From: SNAP01 sp049671745
GTDB taxonomy: Bacteria; Bacteroidota; Bacteroidia; Bacteroidales; Marinifilaceae
DNA length: 63,090 nucleotides
Direction: 5' to 3'
NCBI GenBank assembly: GCA_049671745.1
Contig: JBATVL010000037.1
Coordinates: 1 to 63,090 of the forward strand
Shown piece after piece: positions 52,492 through 61,326 of this stretch (within the stretch, counting starts at the first letter, position 1; each line of letters begins with the position of its first letter). The translations under genes and the position numbers were made by a program. The notes below the pieces were generated by a model. It was not told the DNA's origin. It saw only the letters and a program-made list of their open reading frames with translations, and did no database searches.

Positions 52492-55107
52492 TTATTGTAG
52501 ATTTTCTAATCTTTCTTTAAGCGTTACTATTTTGCTTTCTGCATCAGCTTGCTTGTTCTTCTCTATTTCGATTACCTTAGCAGGTGCTCCATTAACAAAT
52601 CTTTCATTGCTTAATTTCTTCATCACTGAATTAAGGAATCCTTCTGTATATTTTAATTCTTCCTTGATTTTTGCGATTTCTTCTTCTATGTTAATATTGT
52701 CTCCTAAAGGAATATAATATTCTACAGATTTTACAATAAAGCTCATTGCTGCTTTTTGCTCTTCTTCTGTTTTTGACATAGAAGAAAGATTAGTTAGCTT
52801 AGCTATTACTGAGTCAAATTTGCTGTCGTGATCTCCTTTTATAAGTAGTTCTATTGCATCTTTGAAGGCAATATTCTTTTGCTTTCTAATGTTTCTGATA
52901 TTTGTGATTATCTCTTGAGTTGTCTCAAATTCTGTGATGATAGTATCATCTATATTTGATGTCTTCTCTAATATAGAAATCATTATACTTTCTCCATTTT
53001 TTCCTTCAGTAAGAATCTGCCATATCTCTTCTGTGATGAAAGGCATAAATGGATGAAGAACTTGCATTAATTTTTCAAATAATGTTTTTGTTCTGTTGAA
53101 AGTTGTTTTATCAATTGGTTGTTGATAAGCTGGTTTAATAATTTCTAAGAACCATGAAGAGAAATCGTCTCTAAACAGTGTATAGATAGTCATTAAGCTC
53201 TCTGATATTCTGTATTGATCAAACTGTTGATCTAGAGAGTTGATCGTCTTATTTAGCTTGTTTTCGAACCAATCACAAGCTATCTTAGCATGTTCTGGTT
53301 GTTTAATATCTGCAACTTCCCAAGATTGAGTTAAACGGAATGCATTCCATATCTTTGTTGTGAAGTTTCTTCCTTGCTCTGGTAATGATTCTTCAAAAAG
53401 AAGATCTCCTCCTGCTGGTGAACATAACAACATTCCAACACGTACTCCATCTGCACCATATTTCTCTATTAAATCAAGAGGATTGGGTGAATTTCCTAGA
53501 GATTTAGACATCTTACGTCTTTTATCATCTCTTACAATACCTGTTAGGTATACGTTTTTAAAGGGAATATCTTGCTTGTATTCATTACCTGCCATTATCA
53601 TTCTTGCTATCCAGAAGAATAATATATCTGGACCTGATACAAGATCATTAGTAGGGTAATAATAGTTTATTTCCTCATTCTCTGGATTGTTAATGCCATC
53701 AAATACTGACATTGGCCATAACCATGATGAGAACCAAGTATCTAATACATCTTCGTCTTGATTAAGATTAGATGCTGTGATTGCTCTTCCTGTTTTTTCT
53801 GATGCTAATACTATTGCATCTTCAATATTCTCAGCAACTACAAATTCGTTTGTATTGTCTATATAAAATACTGGTATTCTTTGTCCCCACCATAATTGAC
53901 GAGAGATGCACCAGTCTTTTACATTTTCCATCCAGTGTTTATAAGTATTCTTGTACTTAGCTGGGTGAAGTTGTACTTTGTCTGACATTACTACGTCAAG
54001 TGCAGGTTTTGCAAGGTCTTCCATATTTAAGAACCATTGCATAGATAACTTAGGCTCTATTACAACATCTGTTCTTTCTGAATATCCTACTTTGTTTACG
54101 TAGTCTTCTATTTTTACTAGGTTTCCTGATTTCTCTAGTTCAGGAATAATTTCCTTACGTACATCAAAACGATCTTTGCCAACAAATAACTTACCTGCTT
54201 CGCTGATTGTTCCGTTGTCGTTAAAGATATCTATAGTCTCTAAATTGTGCTTATAACCAATCTCATAATCATGTATATCATGAGCTGGAGTGATTTTTAA
54301 GGCACCTGTACCAAATTCCATATCTACATATTCATCTTGAATAATTGGAATTGTACGGTTTATTAAAGGAACTATACATTTTTTACCAGCAAGATGTTTA
54401 AACCTGTCGTCGTTTGGATTTACACAGATTGCTGAATCGCCTAATATTGTTTCAGGACGAGTTGTTGCAATAGTGATAGACTCTTCAGATTCTTCTATTT
54501 GATATGAAAGATAATATAGTTTTGATTGTTCTTCTTTGTGGATTACTTCCTCATCAGATACGGCTGTAGTGGCTGCTGGATCCCAGTTAACCATTCTTAC
54601 ACCTTTATATATTAAGCCTTTATTGTATAAATCAACAAATACTTTTATTACTGATTTTGAAAGACCTTCATCCATAGTAAAGGCTGTTCTTTCCCAGTCA
54701 CATGAAGCTCCTAAGCTTTTTAATTGTTCTAGGATTATACCACCATGTTTCTCTTTCCATTCCCAAGCGTGTGCAAGAAATTCTTCTCTTGTTATATCAC
54801 TCTTACTTATACCTTCGCTCTTAAGCTTGTTTACAACTTTAGCTTCTGTTGCTATAGATGCATGGTCTGTTCCTGGTACCCAACAAGCGTTTTTGCCTTC
54901 TAAACGAGCTCTTCTGACTAATACGTCTTGAATAGTGTTGTTTAGCATGTGTCCCATATGTAAAACTCCTGTTACATTAGGAGGTGGGATGACGACACAA
55001 TAAGCTTCTCGATTATCTGGTTTAGAATGGAAGTAGTTCTTTTCCATCCAGTACTGGTACCATTTTTTCTCTGAATACACAGGATTATACTTAGTAGGGA
55101 TTTCCAT
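52492..55107 (-). CDS. valS: Valyl-tRNA synthetase
   Basis: This class I synthetase has 871 residues. The HIGH motif appears in PPPNVTGVLHMGHMLN (about 42-57) and the KMSKS motif in DDKRRKMSKSLGNSPNPLDL near 530. The editing domain includes ATTRPETILGDSAICVNP. The C-terminal coiled coil (about 805-871, EEEIAKIKEELKYTEGFL and similar) binds tRNA. Length is normal. It is a single gene. Confidence 0.97.
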   Translation of the reverse strand: MEIPTKYNPVYSEKKWYQYWMEKNYFHSKPDNREAYCVVIPPPNVTGVLHMGHMLNNTIQDVLVRRARLEGKNACWVPGTDHASIATEAKVVNKLKSEGISKSDITREEFLAHAWEWKEKHGGIILEQLKSLGASCDWERTAFTMDEGLSKSVIKVFVDLYNKGLIYKGVRMVNWDPAATTAVSDEEVIHKEEQSKLYYLSYQIEESEESITIATTRPETILGDSAICVNPNDDRFKHLAGKKCIVPLINRTIPIIQDEYVDMEFGTGALKITPAHDIHDYEIGYKHNLETIDIFNDNGTISEAGKLFVGKDRFDVRKEIIPELEKSGNLVKIEDYVNKVGYSERTDVVIEPKLSMQWFLNMEDLAKPALDVVMSDKVQLHPAKYKNTYKHWMENVKDWCISRQLWWGQRIPVFYIDNTNEFVVAENIEDAIVLASEKTGRAITASNLNQDEDVLDTWFSSWLWPMSVFDGINNPENEEINYYYPTNDLVSGPDILFFWIARMIMAGNEYKQDIPFKNVYLTGIVRDDKRRKMSKSLGNSPNPLDLIEKYGADGVRVGMLLCSPAGGDLLFEESLPEQGRNFTTKIWNAFRLTQSWEVADIKQPEHAKIACDWFENKLNKTINSLDQQFDQYRISESLMTIYTLFRDDFSSWFLEIIKPAYQQPIDKTTFNRTKTLFEKLMQVLHPFMPFITEEIWQILTEGKNGESIMISILEKTSNIDDTIITEFETTQEIITNIRNIRKQKNIAFKDAIELLIKGDHDSKFDSVIAKLTNLSSMSKTEEEQKAAMSFIVKSVEYYIPLGDNINIEEEIAKIKEELKYTEGFLNSVMKKLSNERFVNGAPAKVIEIEKNKQADAESKIVTLKERLENLQ

Positions 55108-55160
55108 ATAGCATCTAACTTTTTATATGAATACTATTCTTATTAATTAATGAATCTAAA

Positions 55161-55186
55161 AAAAGCGATTCGTTTGAATCGCTTTT
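55161..55186 (-). terminator. Terminator of the M23-MerR-Nif3-zinc-ribbon operon
   Basis: A perfect 11-bp stem (AAAAGCGATTC/GAATCGCTTTT) with loop GTTT, followed on the minus strand by TTTAGA. Confidence 0.8.
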
Positions 55187-55211
55187 TAATATTTTGTAAG
55201 CTTCTTTATTA

Positions 55212-56045
55212 TTATTCAGCTTTTTTTCTTTTTGTTCTTTTCTTAGTTGTGTTTGCCGCAGCTTCTATATCAGCGTGCTCCATACTGTGATCGTAATCGC
55301 AGATATATTTATCAACTAATATTCTTCCACAATACTCACAAACAATAATCTTCTTACGAAGTCTTATGTCCATTTGTCTTTGTGGTGGAATCTTGTTAAA
55401 GCAACCACCACAAGCACTACGCTCTACTGTTACTACACCAAGTCCATTTAATGCATTTCCTCTGATTCGTTTATAAGCAGTTACCAGTCTTTCATCAACT
55501 TGCATGCCTATTCTATCTGATTTCTGTAGTAAAGTATTCTCTTCGCTTTCTGTCTCTTTTACGATATCGTTAAGCTCTTGTTTCTTTACGTCAAGGTCGG
55601 CTTTCCTTTCTTTTAAGGCATCTTTTGAACGACTTACTAGCTCTTGCTTGCTTTTTAGCTCAACAGTGAATTCTTTAATTCTCTTTTGGCAAAGTTCTAT
55701 TTCTAGCTTTTGGAATTCAATTTCTTTAGAAAGTGCATCGTACTCTCTATTGTTTCTAACATTGTCTTGCTGCGAGCTATATTTCGCAATCAATTCTTCT
55801 GCTTCTTTAATCTCTTGAGTTTTTGTTACTCTATTTGTCTCAAGATCTTTTTCTTCTTCCTTTAGCTTAGAAATTCTAGTCTCTAAACCAGCAATGTCAT
55901 CTTCCAAATCCTGAACCTCAAGTGGTAATTCACCTCTTAGTGTTCTAATTCTATCAATTTCTGAATCAGTTTGTTGAAGTTCATAAAGGCTTTGTAGTCT
56001 TTCTTCCACTGTTAACTCAATAGATTCTTTGTTATCTGTTGCCAT
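55212..56045 (-). CDS. Coiled-coil zinc-ribbon protein (CT398-like)
   Basis: This 277-residue soluble protein has a long helical hairpin (about 15-185) rich in E, K, L and Q. A C4 zinc ribbon follows near 205-245, with the first pair CGGC in VERSACGGCFNKIPP and the second CEYC in IIVCEYCGRIL. The basic tail is TTKKRTKRKK. The plan is that of the PF02591-type proteins, often next to a Nif3-like gene as here (4 bases apart). The family is thought to act in regulation or nucleic-acid binding, with no settled function. Confidence 0.85.
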   Translation of the reverse strand: MATDNKESIELTVEERLQSLYELQQTDSEIDRIRTLRGELPLEVQDLEDDIAGLETRISKLKEEEKDLETNRVTKTQEIKEAEELIAKYSSQQDNVRNNREYDALSKEIEFQKLEIELCQKRIKEFTVELKSKQELVSRSKDALKERKADLDVKKQELNDIVKETESEENTLLQKSDRIGMQVDERLVTAYKRIRGNALNGLGVVTVERSACGGCFNKIPPQRQMDIRLRKKIIVCEYCGRILVDKYICDYDHSMEHADIEAAANTTKKRTKRKKAE

Positions 56046-56048
56046 ATT

Positions 56049-57143
56049 CTATATGTAATTAATAGGATTCGTATTAACTTTCGAAAATCGAACTGCAAAT
56101 GTAGGTAATTTTTTTGTAACTAACTCATAAAAAATCTCTTTTGTGAATTGTTCACTTTCGTAATGACCTATGTCTGCTAGTATGATTTTATCTTCAGTTG
56201 TAAAATAGTCATGATATTTGATATCTCCAGTTATGTAGATATCTGCCTTTTTGCTTAAGGCTTTGTTAATTAGGAAACTACCTGATCCTCCACAAAGAGC
56301 AACGCTTTTAATTTGCTCTTTTACTATCTTAGAATGTTTGAAATGTGTACAATCAAAGATGGTTTTTAATGATTGGAGAAATTCTTTTGTGTCCATAGCT
56401 TCTTCTAGTTCTCCTATCATACCAAATCCTATATTAGGATTTATATTTTCTGTCTGCATTATGTCGTAGGCTACTTCTTCATAAGGATGTGCATCTGTCA
56501 TTGCACTTATTGTTTGTTGTAGCCTATGTTCGGCTACTATAGTTTCTATTCTTATTTCTTCTTCAAAATGAATATCACCAATTTTTCCAACAAATGGATT
56601 GGCTTTTTCGTTTGCTTTAAAACTTCCTTTGCCTTCTATGTTGTATGAACAGTTAGAGTAATTTCCTATTTCTCCTGCTCCTGCTGAAAAAATTGCTTCT
56701 CTTACCTTATCTGATTGTTCTTTTGGACAATAACATATAAGTTTTTTTAGATTACCTTTTGTTGGTGCAAGAATTTTAGTGTTTTTTAGATTTAGCTTTT
56801 CGCTCATTTTTGCACTTACTCCATTAATAACTGAATCTATATTTGTATGTGCAGAGTATATTGCGATATCGTTTTTTATCGCTTTAATTAAACATCTTTC
56901 CACCATATTACTTCCATTGAATTTCTTCAATCCTTTAAATACAAGTGGGTGATGAGAAATGATTAGATTATTTCCTGCTTCTATTGCTTCCTCTATTACT
57001 TCTTCTGTTATGTCTAGGCATAACAATGCTGATGATATTTCCATATCATCATTTCCTGTTAATAAACCCGCATTGTCATATGATTCTTGAAGAGATATGG
57101 GTGAGAAATCTTCTATTAGAGATGTTATTAAAGATAGTTTCAT
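56049..57143 (-). CDS. Nif3-like dinuclear metal-centre protein
   Basis: This 364-residue protein has the Nif3/YbgI plan with a PII-like insertion. Metal ligands appear in NLIISHHPLVFKGLKKF (about 57-73), IYSAHTNID (about 95-103), and near the C-terminus TGDIKYHDYF and DIGHYESEQF. The inserted domain (about 130-235) contains FSAGAGEIGNYSNCSYN. Some members are called GTP cyclohydrolase 1 type 2, but activity is not established. It is coupled to the zinc-ribbon gene downstream and lies 8 bases after the MerR-type gene. Confidence 0.9.
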   Translation of the reverse strand: MKLSLITSLIEDFSPISLQESYDNAGLLTGNDDMEISSALLCLDITEEVIEEAIEAGNNLIISHHPLVFKGLKKFNGSNMVERCLIKAIKNDIAIYSAHTNIDSVINGVSAKMSEKLNLKNTKILAPTKGNLKKLICYCPKEQSDKVREAIFSAGAGEIGNYSNCSYNIEGKGSFKANEKANPFVGKIGDIHFEEEIRIETIVAEHRLQQTISAMTDAHPYEEVAYDIMQTENINPNIGFGMIGELEEAMDTKEFLQSLKTIFDCTHFKHSKIVKEQIKSVALCGGSGSFLINKALSKKADIYITGDIKYHDYFTTEDKIILADIGHYESEQFTKEIFYELVTKKLPTFAVRFSKVNTNPINYI

Positions 57144-57151
57144 GTACTAAT

Positions 57152-57490
57152 TTAGTCTAAATTGTCTTTTATGGCTAGTAATTCTTCTTTAATATTTTTA
57201 AGATTTTTTATTATCTCAAATTTGTTGACTGTATCTTCTTTATTTTCCTTCATTTTTAGTTTTGCTCCAGCAAGTGTTAAGCCTTTTTCTCTTACCAGAT
57301 AAAATATGATGTGAAAATTGTCAATATCTTCTGGAGTAAAAAGTCTATTGCCTTTTTTGTTCTTTTTGGGCTTTATAATTGTGAATTCTTTTTCCCAAAA
57401 TCGTATAAGAGATGTATTAACTTCAAACATATTTGCTACTTCTCCTATGCTGTAGTACAATTTCTTTATAACTGGAGTTTTATAGGGCAT
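57152..57490 (-). CDS. MerR-family transcriptional regulator
   Basis: The regulator has 112 residues from the ATG at 57490. The frame opens at a TTG at 57541, which would overlap the peptidase gene, so the ATG is preferred. The MerR helix-turn-helix reads YYSIGEVANMFEVNTSLIRFWEKEF (about 14-38), followed by the wing NKKGNRLFTPEDIDNFHIIFYLVREKGLTLAGAK. The C-terminal helix is short and lacks metal-binding cysteines, so the effector is unknown. It starts 10 bases after the M23 peptidase stop. Confidence 0.87.
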   Translation of the reverse strand: MPYKTPVIKKLYYSIGEVANMFEVNTSLIRFWEKEFTIIKPKKNKKGNRLFTPEDIDNFHIIFYLVREKGLTLAGAKLKMKENKEDTVNKFEIIKNLKNIKEELLAIKDNLD

Positions 57491-57500
57491 ATCTTTTTTT

Positions 57501-58469
57501 TTAGTCCATACTTTGACCTGTATTTGACGCAGCCTCGACAATACTATCGTATGATTCGGCTGTTAAGTCAGTGTAGTAATAATTTATTGGATCAACTGCT
57601 ATGCCATTCTTTTTTATTTCGTAGTGAAGATGGGGACCTGTTGAAAGTCCTGTGTTTCCTAGATATCCTATTAAATCTCCTCTCTTTACTTTTTGACCTC
57701 TCTTTACATTGTAGCCATTAAGATGTGCATATATAGTTTGGTATCCATAACCATGATCTATAACTATACGTTTTCCATATCCTCTTTGTTTGTTTATTTT
57801 AATTACTTTGCCATTACCTGTTGAGTAAACAGGAGTGTTTAATGTTCCAGTAAAGTCCATACCCCTATGTTTAATCATTTGCTTGTATATTGGATGCATT
57901 CTGTATCCAAAGCCTGAGGAAATTCTTTTGAAATCTTTTATTGCAATAGGTATAATTGCTGGTATAGAAGCAAGCATCTTTAACTTGTTTTGAACCATAG
58001 TCTCTATCTCATCATACGATTTACTCTGTATGTAAATAGCTTTTGAGAGTTCATTTAGTTTTTTTGATGTAGATATTACAAGTTTAGAGTTATCCATGTT
58101 TTCTAATTTCTCATAGATGTTTACTCCTCCTGAACCTGCTCTTCTTATTGAAGAAGGGATAGGATCAGCTTCGAATACCACACGAAAGATGTTATCATCT
58201 CTTTGTTCTAATGCTTTTAGAACAACAGCGACATTGTTTAGTTTCTTGTCAAGAATTGTATATTGAGCAAGAAGTTGTTCATTCTCTCTCTTTAAAGATT
58301 TTTCTTTTGGTGAGTCAAAATAGTAGTACAGCATTATTACTAAAATAAAGCCCATGGTTACACTAGTCAACGTATTCACAACAAAACTCTTTACCCTTTC
58401 CCCTAATCTTTTCTCAGTCCTCTCGTAGCTTAACGTTTTTTCATTAAATCTAAAGTCGTACTTTCCCAT
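57501..58469 (-). CDS. Membrane-anchored M23 family metallopeptidase
   Basis: The protein has 322 residues. A basic cytoplasmic start is followed by one membrane helix (about 33-50), a coiled coil (about 55-90), a linker, and a C-terminal LytM domain. RISSGFGYRMHPIYKQMIKHRGMDF contains the zinc histidine and aspartate, and TGLSTGPHLHYEI the HxH motif, so the site looks intact. It likely cuts peptide cross-links in the periplasm or activates an amidase. It leads an operon with MerR, Nif3 and zinc-ribbon genes. Confidence 0.9.
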   Translation of the reverse strand: MGKYDFRFNEKTLSYERTEKRLGERVKSFVVNTLTSVTMGFILVIMLYYYFDSPKEKSLKRENEQLLAQYTILDKKLNNVAVVLKALEQRDDNIFRVVFEADPIPSSIRRAGSGGVNIYEKLENMDNSKLVISTSKKLNELSKAIYIQSKSYDEIETMVQNKLKMLASIPAIIPIAIKDFKRISSGFGYRMHPIYKQMIKHRGMDFTGTLNTPVYSTGNGKVIKINKQRGYGKRIVIDHGYGYQTIYAHLNGYNVKRGQKVKRGDLIGYLGNTGLSTGPHLHYEIKKNGIAVDPINYYYTDLTAESYDSIVEAASNTGQSMD

Positions 58470-58505
58470 ATTATTTTTTTAAAAAAAACTGTTAGCTTTA
58501 AATAA

Positions 58506-58536
58506 CAAAATTAAGTAAATAATATAACTTTGCAAA
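58506..58536 (-). promoter_or_regulatory. Promoter of the M23 operon (-33/-7)
   Basis: On the minus strand TTTG (58533-58536) is followed after 19 bases by TAATTTTG (58506-58513), a full match to the Bacteroidetes promoter plan. It overlaps the alaS promoter on the other strand. Confidence 0.7.
58525..58532 (+). promoter_or_regulatory. Promoter -7 element of alaS
   Basis: TAACTTTG fits TAnnTTTG, 50 bases before the alaS ATG. It lies within the spacer of the minus-strand promoter of the M23 operon. Confidence 0.5.
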
Positions 58537-58582
58537 ATTGTATACAATACAAGTGTTAAATGGTTAACTAATAAAGAGTTTT

Positions 58583-61210
58583 ATGAAATCATCAGAAATA
58601 AGGCATAAATTTTTAAGCTTCTTTGAAGAGAAAGGGCATAAGATTGTATCATCAGCACCTATGGTGATTAAGGATGATCCAACTTTAATGTTTACGAATG
58701 CAGGAATGAATCAATTTAAAGATTTATTTCTTGGTAACTCTCCTATTAAATATAAAAGGATCTCTGATTCTCAGAAATGTTTAAGAGTATCAGGAAAACA
58801 CAACGATCTAGAAGAAGTAGGGCATGATACATATCATCATACTATGTTTGAGATGTTGGGTAACTGGTCATTTGGAGATTATTTCAAGAAAGAAGCCATT
58901 GATTGGGCTTGGGAATTTCTTGTAGAGAGAATGGGCTTGGATAAGGATAGACTTTATGCATCTCTATTTGAAGGTTCAGAAGAGGATAAGGTTGCTAGAG
59001 ATGAGGAGGCTTACTCTTATTGGATTAAATATTTACCAGCTGAAAGAATTATTAACGGAAATAAAAAAGATAATTTCTGGGAAATGGGAGAAACAGGTCC
59101 ATGTGGTCCTTGTTCTGAAATTCATATTGATTTACGTTCTGATGAAGAAAGAAAACTTGTTGAAGGTCGATCTTTAGTTAATGCAGATCATCCTCAGGTT
59201 GTGGAAATATGGAATCTTGTTTTCATGCAATATAATAGAATGGCTGATGGCTCTCTTATTTCTTTGCCTAATCAACACGTTGATACTGGTATGGGGTTTG
59301 AACGCTTATGTATGGCTATTCAAGGTAAAAAATCGAATTATGATACTGACGTTTTCCAACCATTAATTCAATTCTTGGCTGCTAAGGCTGGTCTTGTTTA
59401 TGGTGAAGATAATGAAAATGATATAGCAATGCGTGTGATCTCAGATCACGTTCGTACTATTGCATTTGCGATTACTGACGCTCAATTACCATCAAATAAT
59501 AAAGCAGGTTACGTTATTCGTCGTATTCTTCGTCGTGCCGTTCGTTACGGATATACATTCTTAGGATTTAAGGAGCCATTTATGTATAGCATAGTGCCTG
59601 TTATGATAGATGTTATGGGAGAAGCTTTTCCTGAGCTTAAATCACAACAAGGACTTATTGAAAAAGTTATTAAAGAAGAAGAAAACTCATTCTTAAGAAC
59701 TCTTGAGAACGGGATTAAACTTCTTGATCAAATTATAGAGCAAACTAAAAAGGATAAATTTAATACTATTCCTGGTAAGGTTGCTTTTGAATTATATGAT
59801 ACTTTTGGTTTCCCATTAGATCTTACTGAGCTTATCTTAAAAGAAAATGGTTTGGTTGTGAATCTTCGTGAGTTTAAGACTGAAATGGAGAAGCAAAAGA
59901 ATCGTTCTCGTAAGGCTGCTAATGTAGATATGGGTGATTGGATTGAATTGTTTGAAGATGATAAAGAAGAATTTATTGGCTACGACACTCTTGAAACTAC
60001 AGTTAAAATTACTCGCTACAGAAAGTTAGTTCAAAAAAATAAGGAATTTTATCAATTAGTATTTAACTATACTCCATTCTATGGTGAAAGTGGTGGACAA
60101 CTTGGTGATAAGGGTTTTATAGAAGCTAATGGCGAGAAGGTTAAAATTGTTGATACTAAGAAAGAGACTGGATTAATTGTCCATATAGCTGACAAACTTC
60201 CATCTGATCCTACTGCTGATTTTAAGGCTGTTGTGGATTCTGAAAATAGATTGTTTATTACAAATAATCATACAGCTACTCATATTCTTCATGCTGCACT
60301 TAGAGAAGTTTTAGGAACTCATGTAGAGCAAAAGGGTTCTCTTGTTTCTGCTAATCATCTTCGTTTTGATTTCTCTCATTTTCATAAAGTAAGTGACGAA
60401 GATATTGCTAAGGTTGAAGCTCTTGTAAATGCTAAAATTAGAGCAAATGCTTCACTTGAAGAGAAAAGAGCTGTTACAATGAATGAAGCAGTCGAAATGG
60501 GAGCTATGGCTCTTTTCGGTGAAAAGTATGGTGATCTTGTTCGAGTTGTTAAATTTGGTCAATCAGTGGAACTTTGCGGTGGTTGTCACGTAAATGCTAC
60601 AGGACAGATAGGTTTATTTAAGATTGTTTCAGAAGGTGCAGTTTCTGCTGGTGTTAGAAGAATAGAAGCTATATCTGGATTAAAAGCTGAGGAATATGTA
60701 AATAATATTATGTCTACAGTTAAGAATATTCAGAATATGTTTAAGTCTAAACAAGACGTATTTGCATCAGTTGAGACTATTTTAGCTGAGAATCAAGATA
60801 TGAAAAAGGAATTAGTAACATTCCAAAAAGAGAGTTTGAAGATTGTTAAGGAATCTCTTAAGAATTCTATAGTTGAACACAATGGTATAAGTCTTATTGC
60901 AGAAATTTTTTCAGGTAGTGCTGCAGAGGCTAAAGATATAGCATTTCAACTTAAGGGAGAGATAGAAAATCTTGTTTGTATTCTTGGAGGAGAATCTAAA
61001 GGGAAGCCTCATTTGTCTATTCTTGTTTCTGATTCTATAGTGAAGGACTTTGATGTTCACGCTGGTAATACTGTTAAACTTGCTGCATCTGAGATTAAAG
61101 GTGGAGGTGGTGGACAAGCTTTCTTTGCTTCGGCAGGAGGAAGTGATGTTTCTGGATTGAAATCAGCTATTAATAAAGCCAAAAATTTAATAATAGAAAA
61201 AATAGCTTAA
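58583..61210 (+). CDS. alaS: Alanyl-tRNA synthetase
   Basis: This class II synthetase has 875 residues. Motif 1/2 regions are near the N-terminus (MVIKDDPTLMFTNAGMNQFKDLFLG; HHTMFEMLGNWSFGDYFK). The editing domain has HTATHILHAALREVLG and the zinc motif CGGCHVNATG (near 670). The C-terminal DHHA1 domain ends GGGGGQAFFASAGG. Length and order are normal. Confidence 0.97.
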   Translation: MKSSEIRHKFLSFFEEKGHKIVSSAPMVIKDDPTLMFTNAGMNQFKDLFLGNSPIKYKRISDSQKCLRVSGKHNDLEEVGHDTYHHTMFEMLGNWSFGDYFKKEAIDWAWEFLVERMGLDKDRLYASLFEGSEEDKVARDEEAYSYWIKYLPAERIINGNKKDNFWEMGETGPCGPCSEIHIDLRSDEERKLVEGRSLVNADHPQVVEIWNLVFMQYNRMADGSLISLPNQHVDTGMGFERLCMAIQGKKSNYDTDVFQPLIQFLAAKAGLVYGEDNENDIAMRVISDHVRTIAFAITDAQLPSNNKAGYVIRRILRRAVRYGYTFLGFKEPFMYSIVPVMIDVMGEAFPELKSQQGLIEKVIKEEENSFLRTLENGIKLLDQIIEQTKKDKFNTIPGKVAFELYDTFGFPLDLTELILKENGLVVNLREFKTEMEKQKNRSRKAANVDMGDWIELFEDDKEEFIGYDTLETTVKITRYRKLVQKNKEFYQLVFNYTPFYGESGGQLGDKGFIEANGEKVKIVDTKKETGLIVHIADKLPSDPTADFKAVVDSENRLFITNNHTATHILHAALREVLGTHVEQKGSLVSANHLRFDFSHFHKVSDEDIAKVEALVNAKIRANASLEEKRAVTMNEAVEMGAMALFGEKYGDLVRVVKFGQSVELCGGCHVNATGQIGLFKIVSEGAVSAGVRRIEAISGLKAEEYVNNIMSTVKNIQNMFKSKQDVFASVETILAENQDMKKELVTFQKESLKIVKESLKNSIVEHNGISLIAEIFSGSAAEAKDIAFQLKGEIENLVCILGGESKGKPHLSILVSDSIVKDFDVHAGNTVKLAASEIKGGGGGQAFFASAGGSDVSGLKSAINKAKNLIIEKIA

Positions 61211-61267
61211 AAGTTCTTTATAGACTGAATAATAGCGACAAAGGTCTAGTTTTATGAAAAAAAATTA

Positions 61268-61275
61268 TAAATTTG
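61268..61275 (+). promoter_or_regulatory. Promoter -7 element of the OmpA-like lipoprotein gene
   Basis: TAAATTTG fits TAnnTTTG, 51 bases before the ATG. Confidence 0.45.
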
Positions 61276-61326
61276 TCGGTATACCAAATGAAATAACAAA
61301 GTATAATAATAGTAATTGTAAATACC

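Noticed and set aside
54536..54931. 131-residue open frame on the plus strand
   Set aside because: It is antisense to valS and has no protein-family signal.
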